From CAWKMN01 sp963850765 (GTDB lineage Bacteria; Chloroflexota; Anaerolineae; Aggregatilineales; Aggregatilineaceae), in NCBI GenBank assembly GCA_963850765.1, contig CAWKMN010000002.1:1-64000 (forward strand): a DNA stretch of 64,000 nucleotides, read 5' to 3'. Below are positions 54,109 through 63,945 of the stretch, piece by piece. Made by a program: the position numbers and the translations under genes. Under the pieces are notes generated by a model. The model was not told the DNA's origin and searched no databases. It worked only from the letters and a program-made list of their open reading frames with translations. How positions within the stretch are numbered: position 1 is the first letter of the stretch; every line of letters begins with the position of its first letter.

Positions 54109-54492
54109 ATGGACCAGCAGAAAATCATCCAATTACTCGAACGGTTAGGTCAGGCGTTGAGTTCGAGCGATTTTCGGACGGTAGCGGCTTGTTGGGAGGT
54201 TCCGGCGCTGGTCCTCTCGGATGAGGGGGTAATCGCCGTCGCGGAGACCAGCGAGGTCGAGAATTTCTTTGCGCAGGCCACGGAGTCCTATCACGCTCAA
54301 GGGATCATGTCCACAAAACCCGTGCTTGAAGACGTCGATCCGTTGAGCGAAAAGCTCGCCTCTATCAATGTGCTGTGGCGCTCGTTCGACGTGTCCGGCC
54401 ATGAGCAAGCAAGCGAGCGCTCGCACTACATCGTGCGCCTGGGCGATGATGGCGAATTTCATATTCGGGTGGCCCTTACGCGTACAACCTAG
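54109..54492 (+). CDS. NTF2-like (SnoaL-type) small protein
   Basis: A 127-residue protein whose size and pattern (LLERLGQALSSSDFRTVAACW, VENFFAQATESYHAQG, then strand-rich NVLWRSFDVSGHEQ...SHYIVRL) fit the NTF2-like fold. AAGGAG lies ahead of the ATG. It sits between the two M29 genes in the same direction and may be co-transcribed. Its function is unknown. Confidence 0.7.
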   Translation: MDQQKIIQLLERLGQALSSSDFRTVAACWEVPALVLSDEGVIAVAETSEVENFFAQATESYHAQGIMSTKPVLEDVDPLSEKLASINVLWRSFDVSGHEQASERSHYIVRLGDDGEFHIRVALTRTT

Positions 54493-54541
54493 TGAGAACG
54501 GTTATTTTTTCATTTTTCAATCATAAAGAGAGTGTCTGAAT

Positions 54542-55666
54542 ATGACCAAAAATCTTGCTTACGAGATGGCCCAGATCCTGACCGACTACTGCTCCCCGGT
54601 GCAGCCGGGTGAGTATGTCAGCATCCTGGGCAACCCATCTACTTGCGCCCCCCTGATCGAGGCGCTGGTCGAGGCGATCTACCAGCGCGGCGCGCATCCC
54701 AACGTGCAGGGCGCTGCCCCGCTAGGACCCGATTACAGCGACTATTTTGAGCTGTTTCTGCGCGAGGCGAACGACCAGCAGCTTGAATTTGCTGATCCAA
54801 CGCTGCTGTACGTCATCGACCATTCAGACGCGATCTTTTTTATCAAGGCGTCCGCCAACACCAAAGCCCTTGCCAGCATCGACCCGGCGCGCATCACCCG
54901 CTGGCGCAAGGCGTCGCAGCCGATCAGCAACCGCTACCTGGAGCGTTACGCGGCGGGTGAGCTCCGCTGGACGGTGGTTGGCTGGCCGACGGCCGCGCTC
55001 GCGCAGACCGCCGAAATGGGCCTGCGCGACTACCAGGAATTTGTTTACCGGGCGTGCGGCCTGGATCAGCCTGATCCGGTCAAATACTGGCAGGAGTTCC
55101 GCGCCATGCAGGAGCGGCTGGTCGCGTGGCTGGCCGACAAAAAACACGCCGAAGTCAAGGGGCCGGGCATCCACATGTCGTTCGATTTTCAGGGGCGGAC
55201 CTGGGTAAGCTGCCACGGCGATCTGAACTTCCCGGACGGCGAGATCTTCACCAGCCCGGTCGAAGACTCGGTGAATGGCACCGTCGAATTCAACTATCCC
55301 TGCGTCTACCTGGGGAACGAGGTGGACGGCGTCAAACTGCGGTTTGAAAACGGGCGGGCTGTCGAAGCGACCGCCGAGAAAAATGAAGCCTATCTGCTCA
55401 GCCAGTTGAACGTGGACGAGGGCGCGCGCCGCCTGGGTGAATTCGCCATCGGGACGAACATGGGTGTCAACGTCATGACGCGCAGCATCCTGTTTGACGA
55501 GAAGATCGGCGGGTCGATCCACATGGCGCTGGGGCGCAGCTACGAAGAAGCCAAGGGTCTCAACCAGAGCGCGATCCACTGGGACATGGTCCACAGCATG
55601 AAGGACGGCGGCGAGATCTGGATCGACGGCACGCTGTTCTACAAAGCCGGCAAGTTCATGGTCTGA
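54542..55666 (+). CDS. Aminopeptidase, M29 family (copy 2)
   Basis: A 374-residue M29 metallo-aminopeptidase, clearly paralogous to the gene at 52924 along its whole length: the same GEIFTSPVEDSVNGTVEF, RRLGEFAIGTN, DEKIGGSIHMALG and AIHWDMVHSMKDGGEIWIDG motifs. The N-terminal domains differ more, suggesting different substrate pockets. It has an ATG start with AAAGAGAG upstream. Confidence 0.9.
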   Translation: MTKNLAYEMAQILTDYCSPVQPGEYVSILGNPSTCAPLIEALVEAIYQRGAHPNVQGAAPLGPDYSDYFELFLREANDQQLEFADPTLLYVIDHSDAIFFIKASANTKALASIDPARITRWRKASQPISNRYLERYAAGELRWTVVGWPTAALAQTAEMGLRDYQEFVYRACGLDQPDPVKYWQEFRAMQERLVAWLADKKHAEVKGPGIHMSFDFQGRTWVSCHGDLNFPDGEIFTSPVEDSVNGTVEFNYPCVYLGNEVDGVKLRFENGRAVEATAEKNEAYLLSQLNVDEGARRLGEFAIGTNMGVNVMTRSILFDEKIGGSIHMALGRSYEEAKGLNQSAIHWDMVHSMKDGGEIWIDGTLFYKAGKFMV

Positions 55667-55675
55667 TCACATCTG

Positions 55676-55770
55676 GCCTCACCCCCTCAATCCCCCTCTC
55701 CAGCCGAGCTAGAGAGGGGAGGAGCGTGTTTTCTCCCTCTCCATGGGATGGAGAGGGGCCGGGGGTGAGG
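55676..55770. repeat. CTCACCCC-type intergenic repeats
   Basis: Two units in tandem: CCTCACCCCCTCAATCCCCC-like with TCTCCAGCCGAGCTAGAGAGGGGAGG, then CCCTCTCCATGGGATGGAGAGGGG followed by CCGGGGGTGAGG. Each has an internal hairpin. Confidence 0.7.
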
Positions 55771-55864
55771 CTGACGGCCGCAACCGTTCCGCCCCAATCG
55801 CGTATTGATCGATGGCAACACGTGCCCCAACGCTTTCCACCGGATGAAAGGATAAAACGAAACC

Positions 55865-56964
55865 ATGAACCGTCAACTCCGCTGCGGGATTGTCCTGTTG
55901 ATGGCGCTGCTGGCGATGCCGCTGGCTGCTGTCCGTGCCCAGGACGATCCCACCATCGAGCCGCCGCCCGCGGATTACCGTGAGGTCGCCACCGCTTACA
56001 CCGAGATGGAAACGTCAACCATCACCGATGGGAACCGGGTGATCGATCTGATGCTGAGCGAGGATTTTGCAGGCATCTACGAGGAGTTCAGCGATGAGAT
56101 CAAAGGAACTCGTGACCGTGGAACAGCTTGAAACCGGCTACCAGCAGGTGACCGCCGCCGCGCCCTTGGGTGAAATGATCAACAGCCGGGTGATCGGTGC
56201 CAACGGTCAGCGGGTGTATCTTGCGGAATATGTCTGGGGTGACAACGAGATCACGCTCACGGTTGCGTTCAACGTGGCGGGAGAGGTCAGCGGCCTCAAT
56301 TTTGCCCCTGTGACGCCGCTGCTCGGTGATCCGCGGGCCGACTATCAGAGCGATGTCACCTTCCGGCTGCCGTTCGATGGGCTGTGGTACACCTTCTGGG
56401 GCGGTGACGATGCGCTGCATAACTATCACGTCGCGGCCGCGCCGCAGCGCCACGCTTATGATTTCGTGGTGTGGAAAGACGGCAGCACCTTCAGCGGCGA
56501 TGGCATCGCCCTAGAAGATTATTACTGCTACGGCCAGCCAGTTCTCGCCCCGGCCGCTGGCGACGTGGTCACCGTGGTGGACGATCTGCCGGAGGTCAAG
56601 CCGCAGGTCGAGATGGACTCTGAGCACCCCGCCGGGAACCATGTGGTGATCCAGGTGGCGGAGGGCGAATACCTGTTTGTTGCGCACATGCAGCCGGGCA
56701 GCATTCAGGTCAGGGTGGGTGAGACGGTCAGCGCCGGGCAGGTGATCGGGTTGGCCGGCAACTCCGGCAATACATCCGAGCCGCATATTCATGTCCACCT
56801 GCAAGATACGCCGGATATGTTCACCACCGACGAGAGCGGCGCGATCACCGGGCTGAGTGATGCACAGGGCTTGCCGCTGCGTCTTCACGGATTATCTCGC
56901 CAATGGGGAACCCGTCGCCGCCGGGGTGCCGATCGGCGGCCAGTTTGTGCAGAACGCCGAGTAA
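55865..56964 (+). pseudogene. M23 family peptidase, two frameshifts
   Basis: An exported peptidase of about 366 residues (signal peptide ending VRAQ). The frame shifts at about 56103 (an extra G in AAAGGAAC joins EFSDEIK to ELVTVEQLETG) and at about 56880 (joining GLPL to VFTDYLANGEPV, ending with QNAE and a stop at 56962). The middle carries an M23-type zinc site: RHAYDFVV and HIHVHLQD, with LAPAAGDVVTVVDD and GNHVVIQ. M23 enzymes cut peptidoglycan peptides. The N-terminal half is a DUF3887-like domain (NRVIDLMLSEDFAGIYEEF). Probably intact in the organism. Confidence 0.8.
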
Positions 56965-57000
56965 GGCGAAATTGAAATTGTAGGGGCATATTGAAAAGAT

Positions 57001-57105
57001 TTACCTCACCCCTAAATCCCCTCTCCACGCGCGGAGAGGGGACTTTGGCCCTTGCTTGCTCCCCTCTCCATCCCATGGAGAGGGGCCGGGGGTGAGGCTA
57101 ACGGC
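57001..57105. repeat. CTCACCCC-type intergenic repeats
   Basis: Two units: CTCACCCCTAAATCCCCTCTC with CACGCGCGGAGAGGGG, and CCCCTCTCCATCCCATGGAGAGGGG followed by CCGGGGGTGAGG. They lie between converging genes. Confidence 0.7.
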
Positions 57106-57118
57106 TAATCGCTAATGG

Positions 57119-58621
57119 CTAAAGCGCCGTCGCCGTCGCGATGGGTTCGAGCCAGAACGTGCTGCCCTGGCCCTCGGCTGTCCAGCCGATCTGCCCCATG
57201 TACTGCACGCGCCACCACGCCATATTATCCACGCACGTCGGCCCTTCGAGCACCGCGATCACCCCTTCGCCGGGGATGGTGCCGATCGACGCGGCGCTAA
57301 GTGACGGTTCCGCGCGCAGCGTGTTCGCATCGCCGGGCGTGACGCGCGCGAAGATGTTCGGCCACAGCCGGGATTCCATGAAGCCGGGGCAGGTCGTCCG
57401 CGCGGGCGGCTGCACGGCCGGGAAGGGACCGGGTGTCGCGCTCGCGCCGAGGGTAAAGCTCGTCGCGGCGAGTTCCATCCGCTGAATCGTCCCGGCGGGC
57501 GCGATCTTCACATTCCCGGTCTCATCCACCGTGACGACGGAAAGTTCGCCCGTGTCCCAACGATACGCGACCCAGCCGGTGGGCGTGCCAGTCACGACCG
57601 TGCCGGGCTCGGCGGGGACGGATACCTGCCGCCCATCGCGGAAGAGCAGAAAGCCTTCTGTGGGGTTCTCATTGAAGAACGGATTATCGGGCAGGCTGGC
57701 GGGTTTTCCGCCAAGCTGCACATACACCGCGCGGCCGTCATCCACCCACCCGGCGCTCCAGATAAGCGGGTCGCTGGGATTGAAGTAGATCGTCTGGCTC
57801 GGCTGGTTGATCCCCATCGAATATTCGACCACGTTCGGCGCGGCGAAATAGGCGGCCGGTGCGCCGCTGAGCGGGAAGGCTTCATTCGCCACAGTGCGGA
57901 TCATCTCGCCCGTGGTGGGCAGCTTCTGCATGAAGATGTCGAACGGCTCAACCGGCTGGCTGACCGTGTTGGCGATGGGATCCCAGATCGAGTACAGCCC
58001 TTCCCAGGTGCCCTCACAGCCCCAGCAGCTTGGCACGACGCGGATTCCGCTGGCATCCCACGAACCGAACGCGGCGGCCGCGGCCCACTGGTCCTCGGAC
58101 GGGATGGACGACAGCGGCGTGGTCGCGACAATCTGCCCGGTGGCGAGATCAAACACGGCGATCGCGCTGTTCGGCGGCTGGTTGCCGAGCGACGCCATAT
58201 CCAGCAGCGACACGGCGATCTGCGTGCCGTCCGGGCTGAACGGGCTGACATACGTCGGGTCCAGGTTGGGCTGCGCGGGATCTTGCAGTTCGACGCAGCA
58301 CGTCCCGGCGTTCAGATCCGCGACGTACAGGCCCATCGGGCTCTGGTCGGACGTGGTGCCCATGAAGACCGCATACTGGCCGGACGGCGACAGCCGCATC
58401 CCGTAGATCTGGGTGAACTGATCCGCGCCGGGCAGGGCGGGGCCGGGCTGCGCGCCGGCGGGTGTGATCACGGTGAAGGTCTTGGTCTCGCCGCTAAAGA
58501 GCGTGACGCTCCAATCGGCGGCTTGCGCGCTGGCCTGGGAGAGTCCGCGCCCGCCGGGGCGAGACTTGAGAGGACGATGACTAAGACTCAGGGTCAGGAC
58601 GAGAAACGACACCTTACGCAC
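57119..58621 (-). CDS. Secreted beta-propeller protein with C-terminal SH3-like domain
   Basis: A 500-residue protein. Residues about 60-390 have WD40/TolB-like propeller strands (MRLSPSGQYAVFMG, VSPFSPDGTQIAVSLLD, LIWSAGWVDDGRAVYVQL). The last 90 residues are SH3-like (ANTLRAEPSLSAASIGTIPGEGVIAVLEGP, WWRVQYMGQIGWTAEGQG), a common wall-binding module. The start region (LSHRPLKSRPGGRG) looks repeat-derived or frameshifted, so the true signal peptide is uncertain. It is probably exported. No catalytic residues seen. Confidence 0.72.
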   Translation of the reverse strand: MRKVSFLVLTLSLSHRPLKSRPGGRGLSQASAQAADWSVTLFSGETKTFTVITPAGAQPGPALPGADQFTQIYGMRLSPSGQYAVFMGTTSDQSPMGLYVADLNAGTCCVELQDPAQPNLDPTYVSPFSPDGTQIAVSLLDMASLGNQPPNSAIAVFDLATGQIVATTPLSSIPSEDQWAAAAAFGSWDASGIRVVPSCWGCEGTWEGLYSIWDPIANTVSQPVEPFDIFMQKLPTTGEMIRTVANEAFPLSGAPAAYFAAPNVVEYSMGINQPSQTIYFNPSDPLIWSAGWVDDGRAVYVQLGGKPASLPDNPFFNENPTEGFLLFRDGRQVSVPAEPGTVVTGTPTGWVAYRWDTGELSVVTVDETGNVKIAPAGTIQRMELAATSFTLGASATPGPFPAVQPPARTTCPGFMESRLWPNIFARVTPGDANTLRAEPSLSAASIGTIPGEGVIAVLEGPTCVDNMAWWRVQYMGQIGWTAEGQGSTFWLEPIATATAL

Positions 58622-59007
58622 GGATGCTGCCTCCTTATGTTACACTTGCCGAAGTGCTTGTGTGATAGTCAGAGCGTAGCAGGCACGCCGGTCACTTGGC
58701 AAGGGCGCGGCGAGTACGCGTATGTGCGGCGTCAGAAGGGCGTGGGGTGGGGGGTGGGTTGGCGATTGACTTGCAGATCAGCGAGGTGACTGAGATAGTC
58801 GACTAACTCGGTTTGGTGGTCGACTTCGGTTCGGGAGAAAGTCGACTCTGCACGTATGGGAAGTGGGCCAAATCGGGGCAAAAGGGTGAGCCGGGCAACT
58901 AACCCGATGTCCAAGTCAACAGTGTGCAATAAGTATCATCCTTAAAGATGATACCTAAAGCGGAAGACAGGAACAGAACACCTGTGCTAGAATAACACTG
59001 CGGTGGA
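58622..59007. other. Non-coding interval with phased GTCGACT repeats and a hairpin
   Basis: GTCGACT occurs at 58798, 58819 and 58841, a spacing of 21 and 22 bp, about two helical turns, on one face of the DNA. A perfect 8-bp hairpin GTATCATC / GATGATAC lies at 58933-58954. Both precede the HTH gene at 59008 and could be its control region. No gene seen. Confidence 0.5.
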
Positions 59008-59517
59008 ATGGAGACAGGCAGCATGGGACAGCACAAATCGGACGAGTACGGGCGGCGGGTGTGTCAGGCGGTACGGCTGCTGGCTGAAGGCCGGCAACCC
59101 GACGAGGTGGCGCTCGAAGTGGGTGTGCGGCAGCAGACGATGCAGGTGTGGATGGACGACGCCGAATTCGGGACCCTGGTTGACTGCCTGCGGGCATTCG
59201 GACATTTGCAGTTTTCGCGGGAGGCGGTGGAGACGCTGCGACCGCAAGCGCTCAGCACCCTGCGGAGGGTCCTGCAAGACGGCAGCGGATCGGCGGCGAC
59301 GCAAGCCGCGCGGGAGGTTCTGAAGTGGGCACGCGAGTTCGAGAAGCAGGACCTGGAGGCGGCGAAAACCCAGGAGAAGCACACGATCCGGGTGGTCTGG
59401 GATACGCCGGATGGGAAATCGCCATTCCCAAGGCCATGGGCGGAGCGGAATCCGGTAACGCCGAGGGATTGGGCGGCGGGAGACGAGGATGAGGAGCGGT
59501 TTCCAAGGCGCGGTTAG
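59008..59517 (+). CDS. Helix-turn-helix protein, phage-terminase-small-subunit-like
   Basis: A 169-residue protein with an HTH near residues 20-52 (VCQAVRLLAEGRQPDEVALEVGVRQQTMQVWMDD), then a helical region (STLRRVLQDGSGSAATQAAREVLKWAREFEKQ) and a charged tail. The layout resembles small terminase subunits or transposon-type HTH proteins, and the context is a repeat-rich mobile-looking region. The ATG at 59008 follows GGTGG; a second ATG at 59023 is equally possible. Function is uncertain. Confidence 0.55.
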   Translation: METGSMGQHKSDEYGRRVCQAVRLLAEGRQPDEVALEVGVRQQTMQVWMDDAEFGTLVDCLRAFGHLQFSREAVETLRPQALSTLRRVLQDGSGSAATQAAREVLKWAREFEKQDLEAAKTQEKHTIRVVWDTPDGKSPFPRPWAERNPVTPRDWAAGDEDEERFPRRG

Positions 59518-60271
59518 CGATTAGCCAGCCTCACCCCCGGCCCCTCTCCATGCGATGGAGAGGGGGAGCCGTGCACGACCGGACTGTTCTCCATGGGCTA
59601 GAGCGGGGAGGGGAAAAAGTGGGACCCTAACCCCCGGCCCCTTCCCCCGGCCGAGCCAGGGGAAGGGGAGCGGCCTCACCCCCGGCGAGACTTGCCCGGC
59701 GCTACAAGCACCGGGCTCAATATCGGAAGGGCCGTGAACGGCCCTGGCTGCGTGAGCGCGCAGGAGGGGAGAAAGCGGGCGGACACGGGGGGCCGCCGCT
59801 AGGCATTTACCTCACCCCCTTGGCCCCGGCGTGACGCCCCTTCGGGGTCGCACGCTTGCCCCACGCGGAGTAGGGGAATCGGCGGCGAGAATCTAGGGCC
59901 AGAGGAAGGGGAGCGGCCTCACGCCCGGCGAGACTTGCCCGGCGCTACAAGCACCGGGCTCAATATCGGAAGGGCCGTGAACGGCCCTGGCTGCGTGAGC
60001 GCGCAGGAGGGGAGAAAGAGGGCGGACGCGGGGTCCGCCCCGACGAATTTACCTCACCCCCTGGCCCCGGCGTGACGACCCCTTCGGGGTTGCACGCTTG
60101 CCACGCGCGGAGAGGGGGAGCCGGTGGGCCGAAGAATTCCCTTTGCCGTGGGATGGGGAGGCAGAAAACGAGCTCCTAACCCCAGCGGAGCTAAGGAAGG
60201 GGAGAAAAGCGGGGGCGGCGCGGGGAAACGGGTTGGAGTATAATACGGGGGTAAGAACAGGAGGCACAGGC
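59518..60271. repeat. Repeat cluster left of the methyltransferase
   Basis: No gene. It contains many CTCACCCC-type units and two copies of a longer element of about 120 bases: 59679-59800 and 59917-60040. They share GAGACTTGCCCGGCGCTAC, then AAGCACCGGGCTCAATATCG, then GAAGGGCCGTGAACGGCCCT (a hairpin) and GCGTGAGCGCGCAGGAGG. A third copy is at 62088-62210 on the other side of the methyltransferase. Confidence 0.75.
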
Positions 60272-61928
60272 ATGACCCCACCGAATTGGTTGTATTACGG
60301 GGACAATCTCCCGATTTTGCGCAATCACGATTATTTTCCGAATGAGAGCGTGGACCTTGTGTATCTCGATCCGCCGTTCAACAGCAGCCGGAATTACAAC
60401 GTGCTGTTCAAGGAGGAGAGCGGGCTAGAGAGTGAGGCGCAGATCACGGCGTTTGAGGATACGTGGCATTGGGGGCAAGCGGCGGAAGAGACGTATCACG
60501 AGTTGGTGACGCAGGCGGCCCCGCGCGTATCGGTGGCGATTGAGGCGCTGCGGAATTTGGTGGGCACGAACCAGATGATGGCGTATCTGGTGATGATGGC
60601 GGCGCGGCTGGTGGAGCTCCACCGGGTGCTTGAAGCCGACGGGGAGCCTGTACCTGCACTGTGACCCAACGGCGAGTCATTACCTGAAGGTTATTTTGGA
60701 TACGATTTTTGGGCCGGAGAACTTCAGGAATGAGATTATCTGGAAGCGGACGAGCGCTCATAGTAGTGCTAAAAAATACGGCCCTATTCACGATGTGATC
60801 TTTACTATTCAAAATCCGGTGCGGCAATTTGGCATGATTCGCATACTATATTCGACCAAGAATATGTTGATAAGTATTATAAGTTTGATGACGGAGATGG
60901 GCGGCGATATTGTCGAGATAATCTTTCAGCCGCAGGCATAAGGCGCGGTCATTCTGGCTTGCCTTGGCGTGGATTTGATCCTACAGCAAAAGGTGTGCAT
61001 TGGAAGTATGCTGTAGAAACACTCGAAGAATTGGATAAAGTAGGCCGCATCTACTGGCCGCCTAATGATGGGTGGCCTCGTTACAAGAGGTATCTTGATG
61101 AACTCAAAGGCAGGCCGGTACAAGACTTGTGGGATGATATAGCACCTTTGAACTCGCAAGCACAAGAGCGACTCTGGCTATCCTACGCAAAAACCTCTTG
61201 AACTGCTCGAACGCATCGTTCAGGCGAGCAGCAATCCCGGCGACATCGTGCTGGACCCGTTCGCGGGGTGCGGCACCGCTATCGCCGCCGCGCACAAACT
61301 CGGCCGCCGCTGGATCGGCATCGACATCACGCACCTGAGCATTTCGCTGCTCAAATACCGCCTGCGCGATATGTTCGACCTCAAGCCCGGCACGGAATAC
61401 GCCGTGATCGGGGAGCCGGTGTCGGTGGGCGGCGCGCATCAACTGGCGCTCGACGACCAATTCCAGTTCCAGTTCTGGGCGCTGTCGCTGATCCAGGCGC
61501 GGCCGTTGGGCGGCGATACGGGCAGCCGGGATGGGACGCGCGGCAAGGATCGCGGGATCGATGGGGTGATCACGTTCGTGGACGAGGCGAAGGGCACACC
61601 CAAGCGCGCCATCGTGCAGGTGAAATCCGGCAAGGTGAAAAGCGGCGATATTCGCGATCTGGTGGGGACGATCGAGCGGGAAAAGGCGGCGCTCGGCGTG
61701 TTCATCACGCTCGAACCCCCGACGCGCGATATGCAGACGGAAGCGGCCAGCGCGGGGTTTTATCACTCGCCGGGATGGGGCCACGATTATCCGCGCGTGC
61801 AGATCTTGACGATCGAGGAGTTGTTGGACGGCAAGGTGCTGAATATGCCGCCGACGTCGATCACGTTCAAGACGGCGGAGCGGGTGCGGGATGAGGGTGC
61901 GCGCACGATGGATATGTTCCCGGAATAG
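60272..61928 (+). pseudogene. DNA methyltransferase with C-terminal nuclease-like domain, several frameshifts
   Basis: A protein of about 550 residues with an N-terminal DNA methyltransferase: WLYYGDNLPILR, catalytic YLDPPFNSSRNY (DPPF, adenine-N6 or cytosine-N4 type), GYPTQKPLELLERIV, and AdoMet motif DPFAGCGTAIAAAHKLGR. The last 160 residues resemble a PD-(D/E)xK nuclease: RGIDGVITFVDE then AIVQVKSGKVKSGDIRDLVG. The frame breaks near 60645 (extra T), 60850 and 61175; corrected, the protein is continuous. GGAGG lies seven bases before the ATG at 60272. It may be a combined restriction-modification protein and is flanked by long repeats. Confidence 0.8.
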
Positions 61929-62477
61929 CCTCACCCCCGGCCCCCGGCGTGACGCCCCTTCGGGGTCGCACGCTTGCCATGGGATGGAGAGGGGAGCAAG
62001 CGCGCCCCTAACCCGGCGAGCAAGCACAGCACGCCCCTAACCCCCGGCCCCTTCCCCCGGCCGAGCCAGGGGAAGGGGAGCGGCCTCACCCCCGGCGAGA
62101 CTCGCCCGGCGCTACAAGCACCGGGCTCAATATCGGAAGGGCCGTAAACGGCCCTGGCTGCGTGAGCGCGCAGGAGGGGAGAAAGAGGGCGGACGCGGGG
62201 GGCCGCCGCAAGGGATTTACCTCACCCCTGGCGAGCAAGCTCGCTTCCCCCTCTCCACGCGCGGAGAGGGGGAGCCGGTGGCGGGACGCGGGGATTCAGA
62301 CGGGCGCGGCGTGGGGACGGGCGACGGCCTCACCCCCCGGCCCCCTCTCCAGCCGAGCTAGAGAGGGGGAGAAGGCGGGCGGACACGGGGGTCCGCCCCT
62401 ACGAGAGTGAGCAGGGAAGGTAAACGGGCGGGCTTGTAAGCCCTGCCCCTACGGGAGCGGAGAGGGTAAAGGGCGGA
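61929..62477. repeat. Repeat cluster right of the methyltransferase
   Basis: No gene. It holds CTCACCCC-type units, the third copy of the long element (62088-62210, with one changed base in its hairpin) and two GTAGGGGC-type hairpins (about 62372-62402 and 62425-62455). Confidence 0.72.
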
Positions 62478-63872
62478 TTAATCCCCGGCGACGAGGGCCG
62501 CCTCGTCAATCGCCGGCATGTGCTTCTGCGCGGCGGCGACGGCATCGGCGGGATACTCGAAATCTTCCAGCTCGCCCGCGAAATACTTGTCGTAGGACAG
62601 CATATCGAAGTGGCCGTGCCCGCTCAGGTTGAACAGGATCACGCGCTCCTGGCCGGCTTCCTTCGCTTCGAGCGCTTCGTTGATCGCGGCGCGGACGGCG
62701 TGCGCGCTCTCCGGCGCGATGATATGCCCCTCGGTCTTGGCAAACAGCACCGCCGCGTCGAAAATCCCATTCTGGTGATACGCCTTGGCCTCGATGATCC
62801 CTTCTTCATACAGCAGGGAGAGAATCGGCGACATGCCGTGATAGCGCAGCCCGCCCGCGTGGATGCCCGGCGGGGTGAAGTCGTGGCCGAGCGTGCGCAT
62901 CTTGACGATCGGGGCCATGCCGACGGCATCCCCAAAATCATACGCGTACACACCGCGCGTGAAGCTGGGGCAGGCGGTTGGTTCCGCAGCCAGGAAGCGC
63001 GTCTTCAATCCCTTGGCGCGCGCCTCGCGGATGAACGGAATCACCAGCCCGGCCATGTTGCTGCCGCCGCCCACACAGCCGATCACCACGTCCGGGTAAT
63101 CGTCGGCCTGCGCCATCTGGAGCAGCGCCTCTTCGCCTACGATCGTCTGGTGCAGCAGGACGTGATTCAGCACGCTGCCGAGCGAGTATTTAATCGTGCC
63201 GCCGCTGGTTGCCGCGACCTCGACCGCCTCGCTGATGGCGATCCCCAGGCTGCCGGGGCTGCTGGAATCTTTCGCCAGGATGCTGCGCCCGGCCTGGGTC
63301 CGATCGGTGGGGCTGGCATGGACGGTCGCGCCGTAAGTCTCCATCATGCTGCGGCGGAAGGGCTTCTGGTGGTAGCTCACCTTCACCATGAAGACTTCGA
63401 TCTCCACGCCGAAGAACGCGCCCGCCATCGCCAGCGACGATCCCCACTGGCCCGCGCCGGTCTCGGTCACGATCTTCCTGACGCCTTCCTGCTTGTTATA
63501 AAACACCTGCGGGACGGCGGTATTGGGCTTGTGGCTCCCCACCGGGCTGACGCCTTCGTACTTGTAGTAGATGCGGGCGGGCGTGTCGAGCTCTTTTTCC
63601 AGACGGCGCGCGCGGTAGACCGGCGAGGGCCGCCACTGCGCGTAGACCTCGCGCACCGGGTCGGGGATTTCGATGTAGCGGTCGCTGCTCACTTCCTGCA
63701 GGATCAGCGCCATGGGGAACAGCGCCGCGAGATCGGCCGGGCCAATGGGCTGATGCGTGCCGGGGTGCAGCACGGGCGGCAGGGGGCGCGGCAGGTCGGG
63801 CAGGATGTTGTACCACGCCTTGGGCATTTGGGATTCGTCGAGCACGTACTTGGTATGCAGTTGGTCGACCAT
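62478..63872 (-). CDS. trpB: Tryptophan synthase beta chain, TrpB2 type
   Basis: A 464-residue PLP enzyme joining indole and serine to tryptophan. The length, N-terminal WYNILPDLPRPLPP and RPSPVYRARRLEKEL mark the TrpB2 branch rather than the usual 400-residue TrpB1. The PLP Lys is in GSHKPNTA, the substrate loop is TETGAGQWG, and the phosphate loop is CVGGGSNMAG. No trpA lies beside it, and TrpB2 often acts alone or salvages indole. A T-box leader just upstream indicates control by uncharged tRNA, consistent with tRNA-Trp. Confidence 0.93.
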   Translation of the reverse strand: MVDQLHTKYVLDESQMPKAWYNILPDLPRPLPPVLHPGTHQPIGPADLAALFPMALILQEVSSDRYIEIPDPVREVYAQWRPSPVYRARRLEKELDTPARIYYKYEGVSPVGSHKPNTAVPQVFYNKQEGVRKIVTETGAGQWGSSLAMAGAFFGVEIEVFMVKVSYHQKPFRRSMMETYGATVHASPTDRTQAGRSILAKDSSSPGSLGIAISEAVEVAATSGGTIKYSLGSVLNHVLLHQTIVGEEALLQMAQADDYPDVVIGCVGGGSNMAGLVIPFIREARAKGLKTRFLAAEPTACPSFTRGVYAYDFGDAVGMAPIVKMRTLGHDFTPPGIHAGGLRYHGMSPILSLLYEEGIIEAKAYHQNGIFDAAVLFAKTEGHIIAPESAHAVRAAINEALEAKEAGQERVILFNLSGHGHFDMLSYDKYFAGELEDFEYPADAVAAAQKHMPAIDEAALVAGD

Positions 63873-63945
63873 GATCTGAGGCTCCTTTTGATGCTACGAG
63901 TGATACGGTGTTTTGTCCGAAGGAGCGGCCGATCGACAAACAAAA

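Noticed and set aside
55726..55983. Peptides of the LTPGPSPSHGEGE kind at several places
   Set aside because: They are translations of the CTCACCCC repeat family, not proteins.
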